Shown piece after piece: positions 43,944-55,407 of a stretch of DNA of 64,000 nt (position 1 is the first letter of the stretch; each line of letters starts with the position of its first letter). Under the pieces are notes generated by a model. That model was not told where the DNA came from. It did no database searches and worked only from the letters and a program-made list of their open reading frames with translations. Position numbers and translations under genes: made by a program. The stretch comes from Hydnum rufescens UP504 (taxonomy: Eukaryota; Basidiomycota; Agaricomycetes; Cantharellales; Hydnaceae). The DNA is taken from positions 124,001 to 188,000 of the forward strand of contig MU128914.1 in assembly GCA_014904985.1 (NCBI GenBank), in the 5' to 3' direction.

Positions 43944-46027
43944 TCAACCCAACAAGACCCCGATACCCGACCCTTCTTCAAGGCCAAACCAATCGGCCTC
44001 ATGATCATATGTCTGAATTTCGCTAAATACCCACATCCCGTCTTCCCTGTGCAGCATTGCCCAAAGGCGGGTCTCTTCACTCCGCGAAGAGGGGATCTTC
44101 AGAGACTTCAAGATCTTCAGTCGCAGGGCACGAAGCGGCATTGAGGGCAAGATCCGAATATTGCTCTTCGACCCATATGGTGGTGGGGAATTACTGGATC
44201 CATCCCTGGGAGGCTCTTCCAGGTGGAAGACCGTGATTCCTAGAGACTCATGAACATACATCCGTGATGTGGGTATGAGGTACAACTCACCTATAAGCCG
44301 ATTGGACATTTTGTTGCTTGTGTCTTGTTTGACCTCTGATGGACGGCCATACTCTGGGAAGAACAGACGTCATGGGGGCAGTGGAAGTAACAAAGGCCCC
44401 AGCTTACTTTCGCACAGTGCAAGCCATTGAGGATGTCGTTTCAGACGCTCCTCTTCACTAGATACAGACTGCACTATTTGAGAAAGGTAATAGAGTTCCG
44501 CGTCCTGACGCTCCGATGGCGATACCTAGAACAGCATACATCAAGTTCGAGCAATGCGGCAGTGCAGGGTACATACCCCGCTTCCGTCTAAGGATGTGAG
44601 CGTTGGAATTCGGGCCACAATACATTGGCGAGGGTGTGAGCCATTGACTGCGGCGATCATGCTCAGCGTTGTCCGCACACAATCAGTCTGACGTACGCAC
44701 CCTTACTCAAAGGATTATCATGTAAACTGAGGGTTTCCAGGGAGGGGCACCATTGATGTATGGCATCCACGGAATCCCATGACGATATATTATTGGATGT
44801 CAACACGAGCTTTCGAAGAGGGATCGTTCCTAATGTGTTATTATACGGCGGAATTTCGTTTAGTATATTCGTAGAAAGAGTCAGCCTTTGAAGTCTGGAC
44901 ATTCACACAACCTTCAAGGTCGTTCCATAAAAATGAGACGATCATGCGTACTTGGGGAATCTTAAGATGGCACGGATAATAGTGGACCAGTTGGTTACCT
45001 CGTTACCGTCCAGAAAAAGCGATTCAAGGCTCCCAAAGAAAACATGGGGGGTGGCGAGGGCCAAGTCATGATCTTTGACATGATTGTACCCGAATTGAAG
45101 ATTCTCCAATAGGGGGAAAGCAGCGGAAATGTGAGGGAGCTGGAAGCATTGTATCAATTACCAATCGAATCAGAACCGGTGGATAACAGGCCCACTTCAT
45201 TCCAGGGAACGAGTGTGTCGTTCAACCGAAGCTCCCGTAGAGTGAGGGATGCCTGTGGTAGAGGGCCCGTAGTGAATGAAATCGATTGCGACTGGTGTGG
45301 AGGTGTGTTCTGAACAGAAGACTACTAGTACTAGGAGTGGGGGCTCACTCTAAATTAAGCAGGTATAAGACAGAAAGCTGCCTAATGATGTCGATGACGA
45401 TGTCCCAAGAGGGGATCAAATTTTTGGACAAGTTCAGTCCCCGAACGTCTACAAGGGGGACATGGCCGTGTAAAGGGTATAATCAACCAGATGCAATGGA
45501 GAAAATCTCACTGAGATGCATTTGTGAAATCCGCCCCTCATCGTCCGAAGATGCTACACCTTCTCCATCGAGGCTTACCTCGCGGAGTCGTTCGACATGA
45601 GCAATTTTATTTCGAACTTTGTCCTAAGTCTGGGGCTTCAATCTCGATGGCCCCCTTGCTAGATCCTAAAATGAAAGTCTCGACAGTGTCGCGCGGCCGT
45701 GCTGCTGGATCGCTCATGTATTTCGCAATCAAAGCTTCCATAAATGAACGTCCAAAGGAAATGCTCGACGTCGGTCTTATGAACGAGCCAGAATTGGGTA
45801 CTCTATACAGACACCATGAAGCAATGAATAGAGCAGTGGTCGACAAAACACACGTACGTACACTGAAAATATTCATGTCCTTTGTGGATGCCGCTGTGCT
45901 TTCCTCGCCGGGGATCGTCCCATTCCACACCGAGCCAAATACCAGGCGGAGTCCCTGCAACATCGCCCACATAGCGAACTGTTCCGAGATGGGATTGATA
46001 CTCTATTCTTGAACCAATAGTGGCCAT
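43944..46027 (-). CDS. TBCE: Tubulin-folding cofactor E (CAP-Gly, LRR, ubiquitin-like)
   Basis: Start ATG at 46025-46027 gives MATIGSRIEYQSHLGTVRYV; stop at 43944-43946. The N-terminus is a CAP-Gly domain (GTPPGIWLGVEWDDP, RGKHSG). Middle exons encode leucine-rich repeats (FPLLENLQFGYNHV, SLESLFLDGNEV, LPLRKLVLTSNNI-type and LETLSLHDNPLS). The last exons encode a ubiquitin-like domain (PLRALRLKILKSLKIPSS, then ETRLWAMLHREDG). This three-part order identifies cofactor E (yeast Pac2), which with cofactors C and D assembles alpha/beta-tubulin heterodimers. The gene is divergent from HOP1, the start codons only 77 bp apart, and lies head-to-tail with WC2. Confidence 0.93.
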
Positions 46028-46104
46028 GATGTAGTGGTTCAATTTGGTTCCGGGGAGCGCGTCGTTTATTGCACGATCTCCTCTTGTATTATTCTATCAC
46101 TGCT

Positions 46105-49100
46105 ATGCAGGCTCAGTTGAACGCACAGAGCCAGGAACAAGTACAAGCCCAGGAAATCGTCACTGCTGCACGTTCACTCAATGCCGTCAAGACGCTCATC
46201 ACAGCTGGGTTTGGTTGCATGACTTACCTCAGGTGTGCCTCCGCCCACTCGTTGGATGTGTGGATACCATCGTGATTGTATCATGGATCCTATCTAGAGG
46301 GCTTCTTCCGGATGAGAACTTTGAAGATGCTCGGCTTTCTTCTGTTGGAACTTCAATGTACAATGACAAGGAGTTCAATGGCAAAGCGCACGTAAGCGGT
46401 GTCCGCATTAAAAGTAAGACGCGTCTTCATCATGGCCGTATCTCTCCCCTGATTGTGTTTCCTGGCTCCAAGCTGTTCGGCGCGGATACTCGACCGAGGG
46501 GGATCAGATGCTCAACTACCTCGAACAGGGAGTGTTTGATGCGCTTGAGAAACAATACCTCGAAAGCTTTATATTTGCGGTTTACCTGGTCATTAGATGA
46601 TTTTAAAATCCCCGTGAGTTGGGTAAATTTAACCTGAATCTCTTCAGGACAAGGATGACCCTTCGAAGTAATGCACTGTGGCACTTCGAATGATCCTGTG
46701 CTGATCCATCCGCTTAGCATCGTGGAAGCGTGGACCTTCAATTTTCAATACCATCAGGTTCCAGGAACGAACACCACAGTTCCAGTATTCTCTATCGATC
46801 GGGCTATGAGTGGCATGTCACTTGCTGGAGACAACGATCCCATTATGTCCGCTTCCATGCAAGGAAAGAATATTACACTTGGTGAAGTTAAACGTAGTGT
46901 GAAGGTAAGTTACGGTCCTGTGCATTTGCCATGGACTTACGCTAGGGGATTCTGTCAGAACCTCGTCCGGGGACTTATTGCAGCTAGTCAAGGCCTTGAA
47001 ACTCTTCCTAGTTCGTTCAGATCCATGCATTTATTTAGAAGAGATTGATAACTCTATAATCAGCACGACGCTTTGCAACCTTCAAGCTTTTTTACAAGGA
47101 ACACACCCCTGAAGATTATGAGCCCCCATTCTTTATCCCAGTTGACTCCACATCCAACACCTTGATATTTTCCACCCACCATCCGAAAGAAGTTCCAGAG
47201 AAGGTAGGCTAGGTGATCTCTTGCAACACGTCCCCCTGATTTACGCGTATATCTTGCAGATAGGTTTAGGGACACTCGAAACACCATATCACACGTGAGT
47301 GGCTGCCTTGAATTTGAACAATCGGCATAGACATCCTCATCGCAGTGTTGCCCTCAATGTCGCATCGATCGCTTCTCTTCTCCCGAACAACGAGGATAAT
47401 TTTGCACGATATTCTGGTCTCACACAGAATAGTAAAGGCTCAGGAAAGGAAAGCCTCATGGAGGATCAGATCTCTCGAGAGCAAGCAAATGAAGCACAGA
47501 TGCAAGATGCTACGAGAAGGAGAGTAGTCTGGGACGCCGACATCGACGCCCGCCCAGAGAGTCCTGGAAACGAGGACGCCGTTGGCGAACCTGACCCAGA
47601 TATAGTTACAAACCCTATGGAACCCCTGGGCGTTCGTGGCCCCGATGGTAATATTCTGCCGATGCCCACAGTCTTCGAGCATACCGTCACTAAATCCAAA
47701 CGGAAAGAAGAACGAGGTGCTCGTCATACATCGCAGACTTCCGAAGACCCTGTAAGTCCCATCATCCCTTGCGGCCAAATCATTATTATTTAATTCTCGG
47801 TTCTTGGCAAGACTACTCCGAGCCCATCTCAGGGCGACTCCACTCAGCCGGCCAATCAGGAACTTCAATCTAATCGAGATGGAAAGCCTGATGGGTTCCC
47901 TACGGGGGCGAGCACTGAAGGGCGGCTTGACGTACCGCCGGAGACCCTTGAAACCAATATTAGCAAAATTAGTCACGGTCTCGATACACAATATCTCCAA
48001 GAAATCATGATGGTCCGTAAGTTCGGGGCTGCTGAAACTGTCTCGCAGACATCTCAGTCTATCAATAACGGTGCGCCTGTAATCCCCTTCCTCTGCCGAT
48101 GATTGTCGTTGCTCACGGGAACACGTTTGGCTAGGTACTGATTCAGAGCCACATACCGATATGCTGGTGGATGACGCTATTTCCTCATTCTCGAAAACCT
48201 CTCTGACGCCGAAACATGCCGACGACATTATCGGGTCTTTTTCCCCTCCCCGCATTCAACAAATATCTCCTCCCGGTGATTTGGGTGATATTATTATGGA
48301 CGATCCACAAACACCTCAGGCGGTCCCCTTCCCTGTTGTCGAATCAACTCCAATTTCACGCCAAAAGACCACCAATACTAGAGGAACAAGTCTATCTGAA
48401 GCCGGATCCCAAACGCAAACTTTCCACGAAACAGAGTCTATGCAGGAAACATTCAACCATCACCGCAATACGGAGTGTGATTGCGGCAGCTATGTAGGCC
48501 TCTCTCCTTCCTCATCCCCTGGTCACTCTGTTGTTGATGAATTTTCTGCATCAGACCGAGGAATATGACTGGTTGCACTGCGAAAAGTGTGACCGATGGC
48601 TTCATACATGGTTCGTCATTGTATTGCTTGGCCAAAGATTCACTTGATGTAGTGTGCCCATATACTTTTCCAGGTGTATGGGGTAAGTCGTGATATTCTG
48701 AATGTGGGAGACTCCCAATCTTACTGTCAATGTCAAGGTACAATAGCAATGAAGATGAGAGATTACCGACGGTGTTTGAATGTTTCTCTTGTCAACTTGT
48801 CGGCGAACCGGCCTCGACTTTACTAGATAAGGGACAATTGGACGATGCACTTTCTCGATGGAAGGAACTTGCACTCTTCAGGCAAATGATCTTGCTGCAC
48901 TCTTAACATATCTTTCGCTTATACTTTCCTATGTGTAGACGAGCTCTCAAAGTCATGCGCCTTACGACCAACTGTCCAGATACTCAGACTGCCTTCAGAA
49001 AAAAACTTGGTAATTACATTTACCGGTAAGTCAGTCGTCTACGTGCATTTTTTACGCCTGGTACTCTAGGTATCGGTGCAGCCGTCGCTGGACAACTTTG

Positions 49101-49804
49101 GCGACGTCTCGAGTTTGAAGGTATATGTTTGCTTGTATCCTGTTGGGGCGCATGACATATGCTTGGCCTCCACCAGGTTTCATCACTGCCCCCGAAGCTC
49201 CCGTAGATCTTTTGGAATCGATAGATACTAATTCAAAGAAGAAATCTAGGCCCCGTAAAGGAGCAGCTTCTACTAAGAGGGTCGCCGTGCGTACATTGGC
49301 CATCACGAATACTTTTGAGATGTATTTCCAACCTGGAGGGGAATTTGAGACTCGTGCTCTTGGTTTAAACACCCTGGTGAGCGTCTTGTGCAGCCTCCGA
49401 GAACACCGATGGTTACTTGGGACATGGTCGAAAATACAGAGTAGACGGGGACGTCTGGAAAAGAATGACGATGCCAGACCCCGCGCTCCTTCGCCTCGTT
49501 ATCTTCGGTTCCTAGGGATGCCCCTGATTCTGCTGAGTCCCGCATTCCGAATCCTGTCCAGCAGCCACTTGCCTCAGAAGTTGTCATGGGATCTGCTCAA
49601 AAGTCTACCGCTGGGAACGATCCGCAGGTCTCCGCGCCAGGTCTCCTCTTCGCTCAGCCAGAACCCTTACGGCGGATCTCAGGGCACGAAACGGAAACTC
49701 ACTGGGGCTAGGTACAGGCCTCGAAGTCCCGAACGCTGCCAAAGAAAGCGAAACGCATCAAAATGTCAATGCTTAGCCAGCCAGTCGATCTCGAGGAATA
49801 CTAG
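46105..49804 (+). CDS. HOP1: Meiotic chromosome-axis protein Hop1 (HORMA plus PHD-like finger)
   Basis: ATG at 46105 starts MQAQLNAQSQEQVQAQEIV, leading into the HORMA domain (AVKTLITAGFGCMTYLRGL, LPDENFED, MLNYLEQGVFDALEKQYLES, VIEAWTFNFQY, and later FATFKLFYKEHTPEDYEPP). A long Ser/Pro/Glu-rich linker follows from about 47300 to 48480. Then comes a cysteine-rich PHD-like finger (CDCG, WLHCEKCDRWLHTWCMGY, FECFSCQ), a helical region, and a basic C-terminus (LPKKAKRIKM...PVDLEEY) likely to contain the nuclear signal and closure motif. Stop at 49802-49804. Hop1 coats unsynapsed meiotic axes, promotes double-strand break formation and interhomologue bias. More than a dozen introns. Frames were not checked at every junction. 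Confidence 0.92.
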
Positions 49805-50031
49805 GCTCTCCGGTTCGCTCCATGTTCTCAATGCTCAATGCGCTTGTTACCCCTGGAACCCTCTACTTATATCTGTGGTGCCATATTTCAACTGTCTCGC
49901 GTTCGCAATGTTCCTCCCAGTGCAGTGTAGATAGGGTCCGAATGGCTTACAGAGTGTACATGTGGCCAGAATTCTTATACTACTAATCCTACATATGATC
50001 CGTTGTAGATACTATATGATCCGTTATAGAT

Positions 50032-52456
50032 ACTATACCCCGTAGTCCATATTGAACTCCCTTCCGATTAACATACGCCGAATTTCCTGTGTTCCGGCGC
50101 CGACGCAATACAGACGTGCGTCACGCAAGATGCGTCCGGTGGGATAGTCTGTAAGGGGGGAACAAACAATGCATCGCCGAAATGAGCGACATGTCCTAGT
50201 GCTCCAATTATGATTATGATTGGTTTGAGATTACCGTTGATGTAGCCGTTCCCTCCAAGTGACTGCATGGCCTCGATAGCGACTTCTACGGCTCTGTCGC
50301 TGGAGTAGAGTATGGCGCCTGCGCAATCCTGGTGGTGGTGGTGGTGGTGGCGGAGTTCCACCGAAGTAAATATGTCAGCAGGGGTACACATACGTTAAAG
50401 GATGAAGAGAGAAATACGAAGAAACGTGGTGAACGTGTTAAGGCGCAAGCACGGCCGCTGGGAAGAGGGGGGGGAACACGACACGAGAACTCAACTCGTC
50501 GGCTAATGTGCCCTCGATCACAGGCTCTGGCGACGGCATATACATATGATCGACTTGCGCTCAGTTTGGTATACATGTCTAATAGGATAGGGGTGAAGGA
50601 AACCCTGTTGAGTGTTCCGCTCTAGGTATGCTTGTTATAGGGGGGGGATTCACCTGCGATCTTGCCTGCGAGAAAAAAAAAGGGGGGGGGGCGCAGATAT
50701 AATCAAATCAGGTTAGAGAGGTCGACTTTGGAAGAGATGAGATGGATCGTCGGCAGACCTTGCATTAACTGGAATGTCCCGATTGCTTTATTGAACTGCT
50801 TTCGCTCGTGCACGTAGTCCACGGCGATATCAAAGGCGCTTTGCATCAGTCTGTACTGATCGTTCAGAAAGAAGGAAGAAATCCATTTAAATTGACACCC
50901 CAGATGTGAGTGGACGCACCCGAGAGGACCCCCGCTCAGGACGAGACGTTCTAGATCGAGGCCGCTCATGAGAACGCCGGCCCCTCCGTCGACCTTGCCT
51001 AGAATATTCTCTAAAAAAAAAAAAAAAGTCGCGATGGACAGCGGTGAGAAAGCAGGTGTTAGTGACGCGTATAAGAGAGCTATTTTAAGAATAAAGAGGG
51101 CCCGTCAACAAAGCGCGACCAGGCGGATTGACGGACCTTTGGGAACCTCGCAATTTTCAAAGACGAGTTCGCCCGTGTCGCTCCCACGCATCTAAAGGCC
51201 AATGATCATGTTTTTTTTTTTGAGTGCAAACAAAGATAAGGAGGAAGTTAAGGGGATGCCTTTTACCCCGAATTTATCAAGTTTCTGGTGGGTGGAAAAA
51301 CCACTAAAGCCTTTCTCGACGATGAACGCCGTGATGCCTTTGGATCCTTTGTCGGGGGATGTCTTTGCGTACACAATGAGGGTATCGGCTACGGGACCAT
51401 TCGTGATCCTGAACAGAGAAAGAAAGAGAGAGATCCGGTTCAGACGCAGTGCAGTGCAGTACAGGGAGAGGGAAACTTCAATTCGATCACATGAATGAAA
51501 AAAAAACGCGCATTTACCAGAATTTATTACCATTGAGCACATAGCGATCCTCCCCCCTTTTCTCGGCCGTGAGCCGCATGCTGACGACGTCACTCCCGCT
51601 GCCCGGCTCACTCATCGCCAGGGCCCCGATTCTGCGCCCGGCGATGAGATCGGGGAGGTATTTGGATTTCTGGGCGGGGGTGCCGTGCCGGTGGATCTGG
51701 TTGACGCAGAGGTTTGAATGGGCGCCGTAGGATAGTGCGACGGATCCCGATGCGCGGGAGATTTCTTTTTTTTTTTTTGTAAATTGAATGTTTTTTTAAA
51801 AGAAAGGCGTGGAATAGATATTGTCATTGAAAGAGAGGGGGGCGGGGGCGGGGAGGAGAGGTGGATGAAAGATGAGAGATGACGAGAATTTTTTTACCTT
51901 CCATTGCAATTGTGTGTTGAAGGTAGCCCGAGTTAAGACCCCCATATTCTTCGGACACGGTTACGCCTGACAGAATGGAAGAAAGATGGATCCGGACGAG
52001 GGTATGAGGACCGAGTGTGGTGAATGAGATTCCAGGTTACATTGCTGTACTTGCCGAGCAGCCCCATATCTCCAAACTTCTCCCACAGGTCCTGCGAGAG
52101 AGTAGGACTGTCAAACGTAGTCCTTCCACGAGCATGGGATTGAGATGGGAGGTGGAGCATACATACAGCTGGAAATTATTGGACTTGTCTATGTCGGCCG
52201 CCCGGGGAGCGATTTCGCGTTGGGCGAAATTGGAAACGGCGCTTTGAAACTAAAGAGACCCGTCCGGGTGTGTATATATGCCTCACGGACATCGCTCTAT
52301 GATTGTTGCGGTGCGAGAACTTACTTCGAGTTGTTCATCGCTCAGTCCATCAAGGTTTGTGCTGCGAGAGATGAAGCGCTGGGACGAAATTGGAGAGGAA
52401 ATTCTTAGGTTTATAAGGGGTAAACGCCTGCGCGAAAGGGCCCTTAGGCAAGCCAT
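50032..52456 (-). CDS. IVD: Isovaleryl-CoA dehydrogenase, mitochondrial
   Basis: Start ATG at 52454-52456, stop at 50032-50034. The first exon is an Arg/Ser/Leu-rich mitochondrial presequence ([20 protein letters not shown]) ending DEQLE; exon two reads [19 protein letters not shown]. Further blocks are [84 protein letters not shown] and [13 protein letters not shown], ending EFNMDYGV. The Glu in GLDLERL is at the position of the catalytic base specific to isovaleryl-CoA dehydrogenases; other acyl-CoA dehydrogenases place it elsewhere. The FAD enzyme converts isovaleryl-CoA to 3-methylcrotonyl-CoA in leucine catabolism. Several introns are unusually rich in homopolymers (A, G, T runs). Divergent from the FAHD1-like gene. 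Confidence 0.94.
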
Positions 52457-52563
52457 GTCTTCCCCTCTATGGAAGGGAGATGAAAAGTATCCGGGAAGTG
52501 GACCTTACCTAATCCGCATATTGTCATACAGTACGTTCACTCATCCGTGTGACTTCTCCCGAA
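52457..52563. promoter_or_regulatory. Shared divergent promoter, IVD / FAHD1-like
   Basis: Only 107 bp lie between the two start codons. Both products are expected to be mitochondrial in metabolism of short acyl/oxo acids, which makes co-expression plausible. No specific binding motif was identified; the role is inferred. Confidence 0.4.
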
Positions 52564-53603
52564 ATGGCCAGCTTTGTGCGTACAGGAAGGAAGATAGTCG
52601 CGATCGGGCGCAACTTTGCAGAGCACGCCAAGGAGCTCAACAACGCTGTTCCCAAGGAGCCCTTCTTCTTTCTCAAGCCCACTTCTTCGTACCTCGCCAA
52701 TCGCGGTAAAGTTGAGATCCCAGAGAGGCTGTATCGTACACCACGAAGGTATGTCGACCCTCCACATGTGAGTATCTCGCATAGTTCACACTCCAGTGGC
52801 ATGTAGTCGAGCTGGGCGTTGTCATTGGTCGACCGGGACGTGACATTCCTGCGTCCCAGTCGGACTCGCACGTACTAGGCTATGGTGGGATATTCTTGCA
52901 CCCACTATCCTATTATGACATTATTATGACACTGGGAACTCCCCTTGCAGCTCTCGCCATTGACATGACCGCACGTAATATCCAGGACAAAGTCAAGAAG
53001 GCGGGTCTGCCGTGGTCTGCTGCGAAGGGGTTTGACACCTTTACCCCGATCAGGCATGCCTGAGACTTTCCTTTATACCCTTCTCGTTCTCTTCCCCTGA
53101 AGCGTCCCTCCTCGCTGTGGCAGCTCGTTTATCCCTAAATCAGCCATTCCCGATGCACACAATGTGAACCTTTGGCTCAAGGTGCTTGTTTCCCCCCTCC
53201 CCTCCCCCCCAGCGCGTTCTCCCGTCATTGAGCTCAGTGATTCCGATGAACAGGTTAATGGTGCATTCAGACAGAATGGCAACACGTCGGATATGTTGTT
53301 TCAAATACCGCGTTTGATCGAGCATGTCTCGTCTATAATGGCCCTCGAGGTACAGATGCCCAGCTTGATCGTGCCCGGAACATTCGCTTGCATTGCTGAC
53401 ACCCCCCATGCCATAATGCATGCATACCATACATAAAGGAAGGAGACTTGATACTTACGGGCACGCCATCGGGTGTTGGGCCGATCTTAGAGGGGGACAA
53501 GATCACGGCCGGGATTTCTCTCCTGGCTTCACCTTTGTCGACGATCGCGATGCTCGAGTTGGATGTTGTCAATCGGAGCGGGGGATATGAGTTTACTGCC
53601 TGA
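52564..53603 (+). CDS. FAHD1-type acylpyruvase (fumarylacetoacetate hydrolase family)
   Basis: ATG at 52564 gives MASFVRTGRKIVAIGRNFAE, HAKELNNAVPKEPFFFLKPT. Later exons give VELGVVIGRPGRD with the metal-ligand Glu, YALAIDMTARNIQ with the metal-ligand Asp, WSAAKGFDTFTPI, NGAFRQNGNTSDMLFQIPRL and a terminal block GDLILTGTPSGVGP...DKITAG; stop at 53601-53603. The length and motifs fit the compact FAHD1/YcgM group, which hydrolyses acylpyruvates and decarboxylates oxaloacetate in mitochondria, rather than the two-domain fumarylacetoacetase. At least five introns, one (about 53185-53222) rich in C. Appears intact. Confidence 0.9.
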
Positions 53604-55407
53604 AAAACCAATGGTGACCAATAGTGAGTGGGAATGTCCATCTTTGGTGATAGTGAAATGAAACATTTACCGTATCTACCGTACGGCATAAAGAATGTAC
53701 TACTTACTACAGTTGTGTAGCAGAACTTAGACTTGCCACGTGTGGCCGTGGCTTGTTACATAGTACAGGCCCAGCCTAAAATTGGTGACTTTGAATATTG
53801 AAGGCATGGGGAGTATGTAGCCTTTTTGGGGGTGTATGACACAGATGAGAATGAGTAAATGAACACATGGGTTTCTATTTGTTAGAGACTACCGGAGCTT
53901 GGACACAACAGCTGGAGTAGCGGTCAGAAATTGGGGGGAGGTGGCACATACCGATACGGCGGATTGAGAGTCGGGCTCATTACACCGCATTAATTTCACC
54001 TGGAACAACTGACTGGAATAAGTAGATACTTTAGCACTCTATTACTCGGCTGAACGTGTTCAGTTGAGCCGATTCTCGGCAAGATTGACTGTGTACGGAT
54101 CCAAATTGGGGGGGAGGAGCGACGGTGGCCACATCGCGACACCTGTCAGAGATCAGATGTAGAACTGCCATTGCCATTGAGCAACCCTAATTGGGAGGAT
54201 GTATGGGTCCTTATTTTTCGCTTCGGCAGGCTCTCGGCATCGGATTCTCGTCCCAAACCAAGAATTTGGAAGGCACACAATTGGACACCAGGCGGAACGC
54301 GGCAAGAAGTAGCCAGATCCTCGTGAAGAAAACGCCAAACGGGGATGAGCTATTCAAGAATGGCCGTGCCTGGATTCGCCAAGATGGCAGGCAAAAATGT
54401 TTGCACCACACACAGGGGAGTCGACTTGGCCTCCCATCCGTGCCATCCTCCGTGGTACGCACGTATGTACGATGCATACAGGTCCATAAGGAGGCGGTTC
54501 TGGGAACAACCTTTACTTAACGAGTTTTGACAACCGCGCTCGGGTAACGAATACGAATTTAATGGTCTATGGGCGCCTGCTTGATGAAGGTCTTCTACCG
54601 AGTCTACGTGCGCGCCTTCGAAGCGGCTGAGGTGCAGGGCTGGAGCATGGTTAGTAATCATAGGAGGCTGACGGATGTGGAGAATAGCGTTTCAAACGGG
54701 GGGTTCCAGCTACTGCCGGCGCTTGCCGAGAGAATACCTGCCGACGTAGGGCCAATTACTGCGGCCCTCTCACGCACTTGGACAGTGTTCTCTCGGCTGG
54801 TCTAGATCTCGACCGTCTCCGCCCTTGTCGTTGGTGCAGACAAGGAGGGTCACAGAAATGGGATATAATCTCAGGATTAAGAGATGCAGTCACGGGATTC
54901 ATAGTGTTGCCGAGACCTCGGCACAACTGAATAAAACTCAAGCCGACTGCAAACTCCAAAATTTCTTCACCAACTACAAACGAACCATCTTTCCCCCAAC
55001 GGCAAATTAAAGATGGACTTGGATCAAATTACAGGCGAAAAAAGCAGTGCGATAAGATCGTTAGGGCCTTGTTTTGCTCTTAGCCCCGAGTCGGCAGCAT
55101 TATTACAGTACTACTGTAGGGAATAATATCCGAGCCACAGGATTCGGCACGCCTTGGCTGCCGATGCAGGCTCGCGGGATCATCCAGCAGAATGGGGCAT
55201 ACTTTCTAGTGGGGAGGACGATGTGAGGTCATCTACTAGAGAAGGCAAGGTGATGCGCGCGTTCTCTCACTCGAATTCACCAAGCCGTCGTGCCGAGAAT
55301 AGACCGGAGGATAGAGGTCATTCCAACTTACTTAGGAACTTACTTAGGAGTCACGTCCCCCCCCACGCTATATATAAAGGCGTTCAATCCCTTCTCATGG
55401 GTATCCC
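53604..55407. other. 1.8 kb intergenic interval, nothing recognised
   Basis: Short open frames only. A direct duplication of AACTTACTTAGG occurs near 55325-55350, and a hairpin ATTATTACAGT...ACTGTAGGGAATAAT near 55100-55128. No gene or transposon end identified. Confidence 0.45.

Noticed and set aside
43541..44144. Plus-strand frames opposite WC2 and TBCE
   Set aside because: Antisense shadows of the PAS and ubiquitin-like exons.
47440..48255. 271-codon minus-strand frame opposite the Hop1 linker
   Set aside because: It is antisense to the Ser/Pro-rich linker of Hop1, whose HORMA and PHD parts are clearly on the plus strand; the open antisense frame follows from linker composition.
50068..50391. 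His-run frame (HHHHHH) near 50330
   Set aside because: It comes from a GGT/CAC microsatellite inside an IVD intron.
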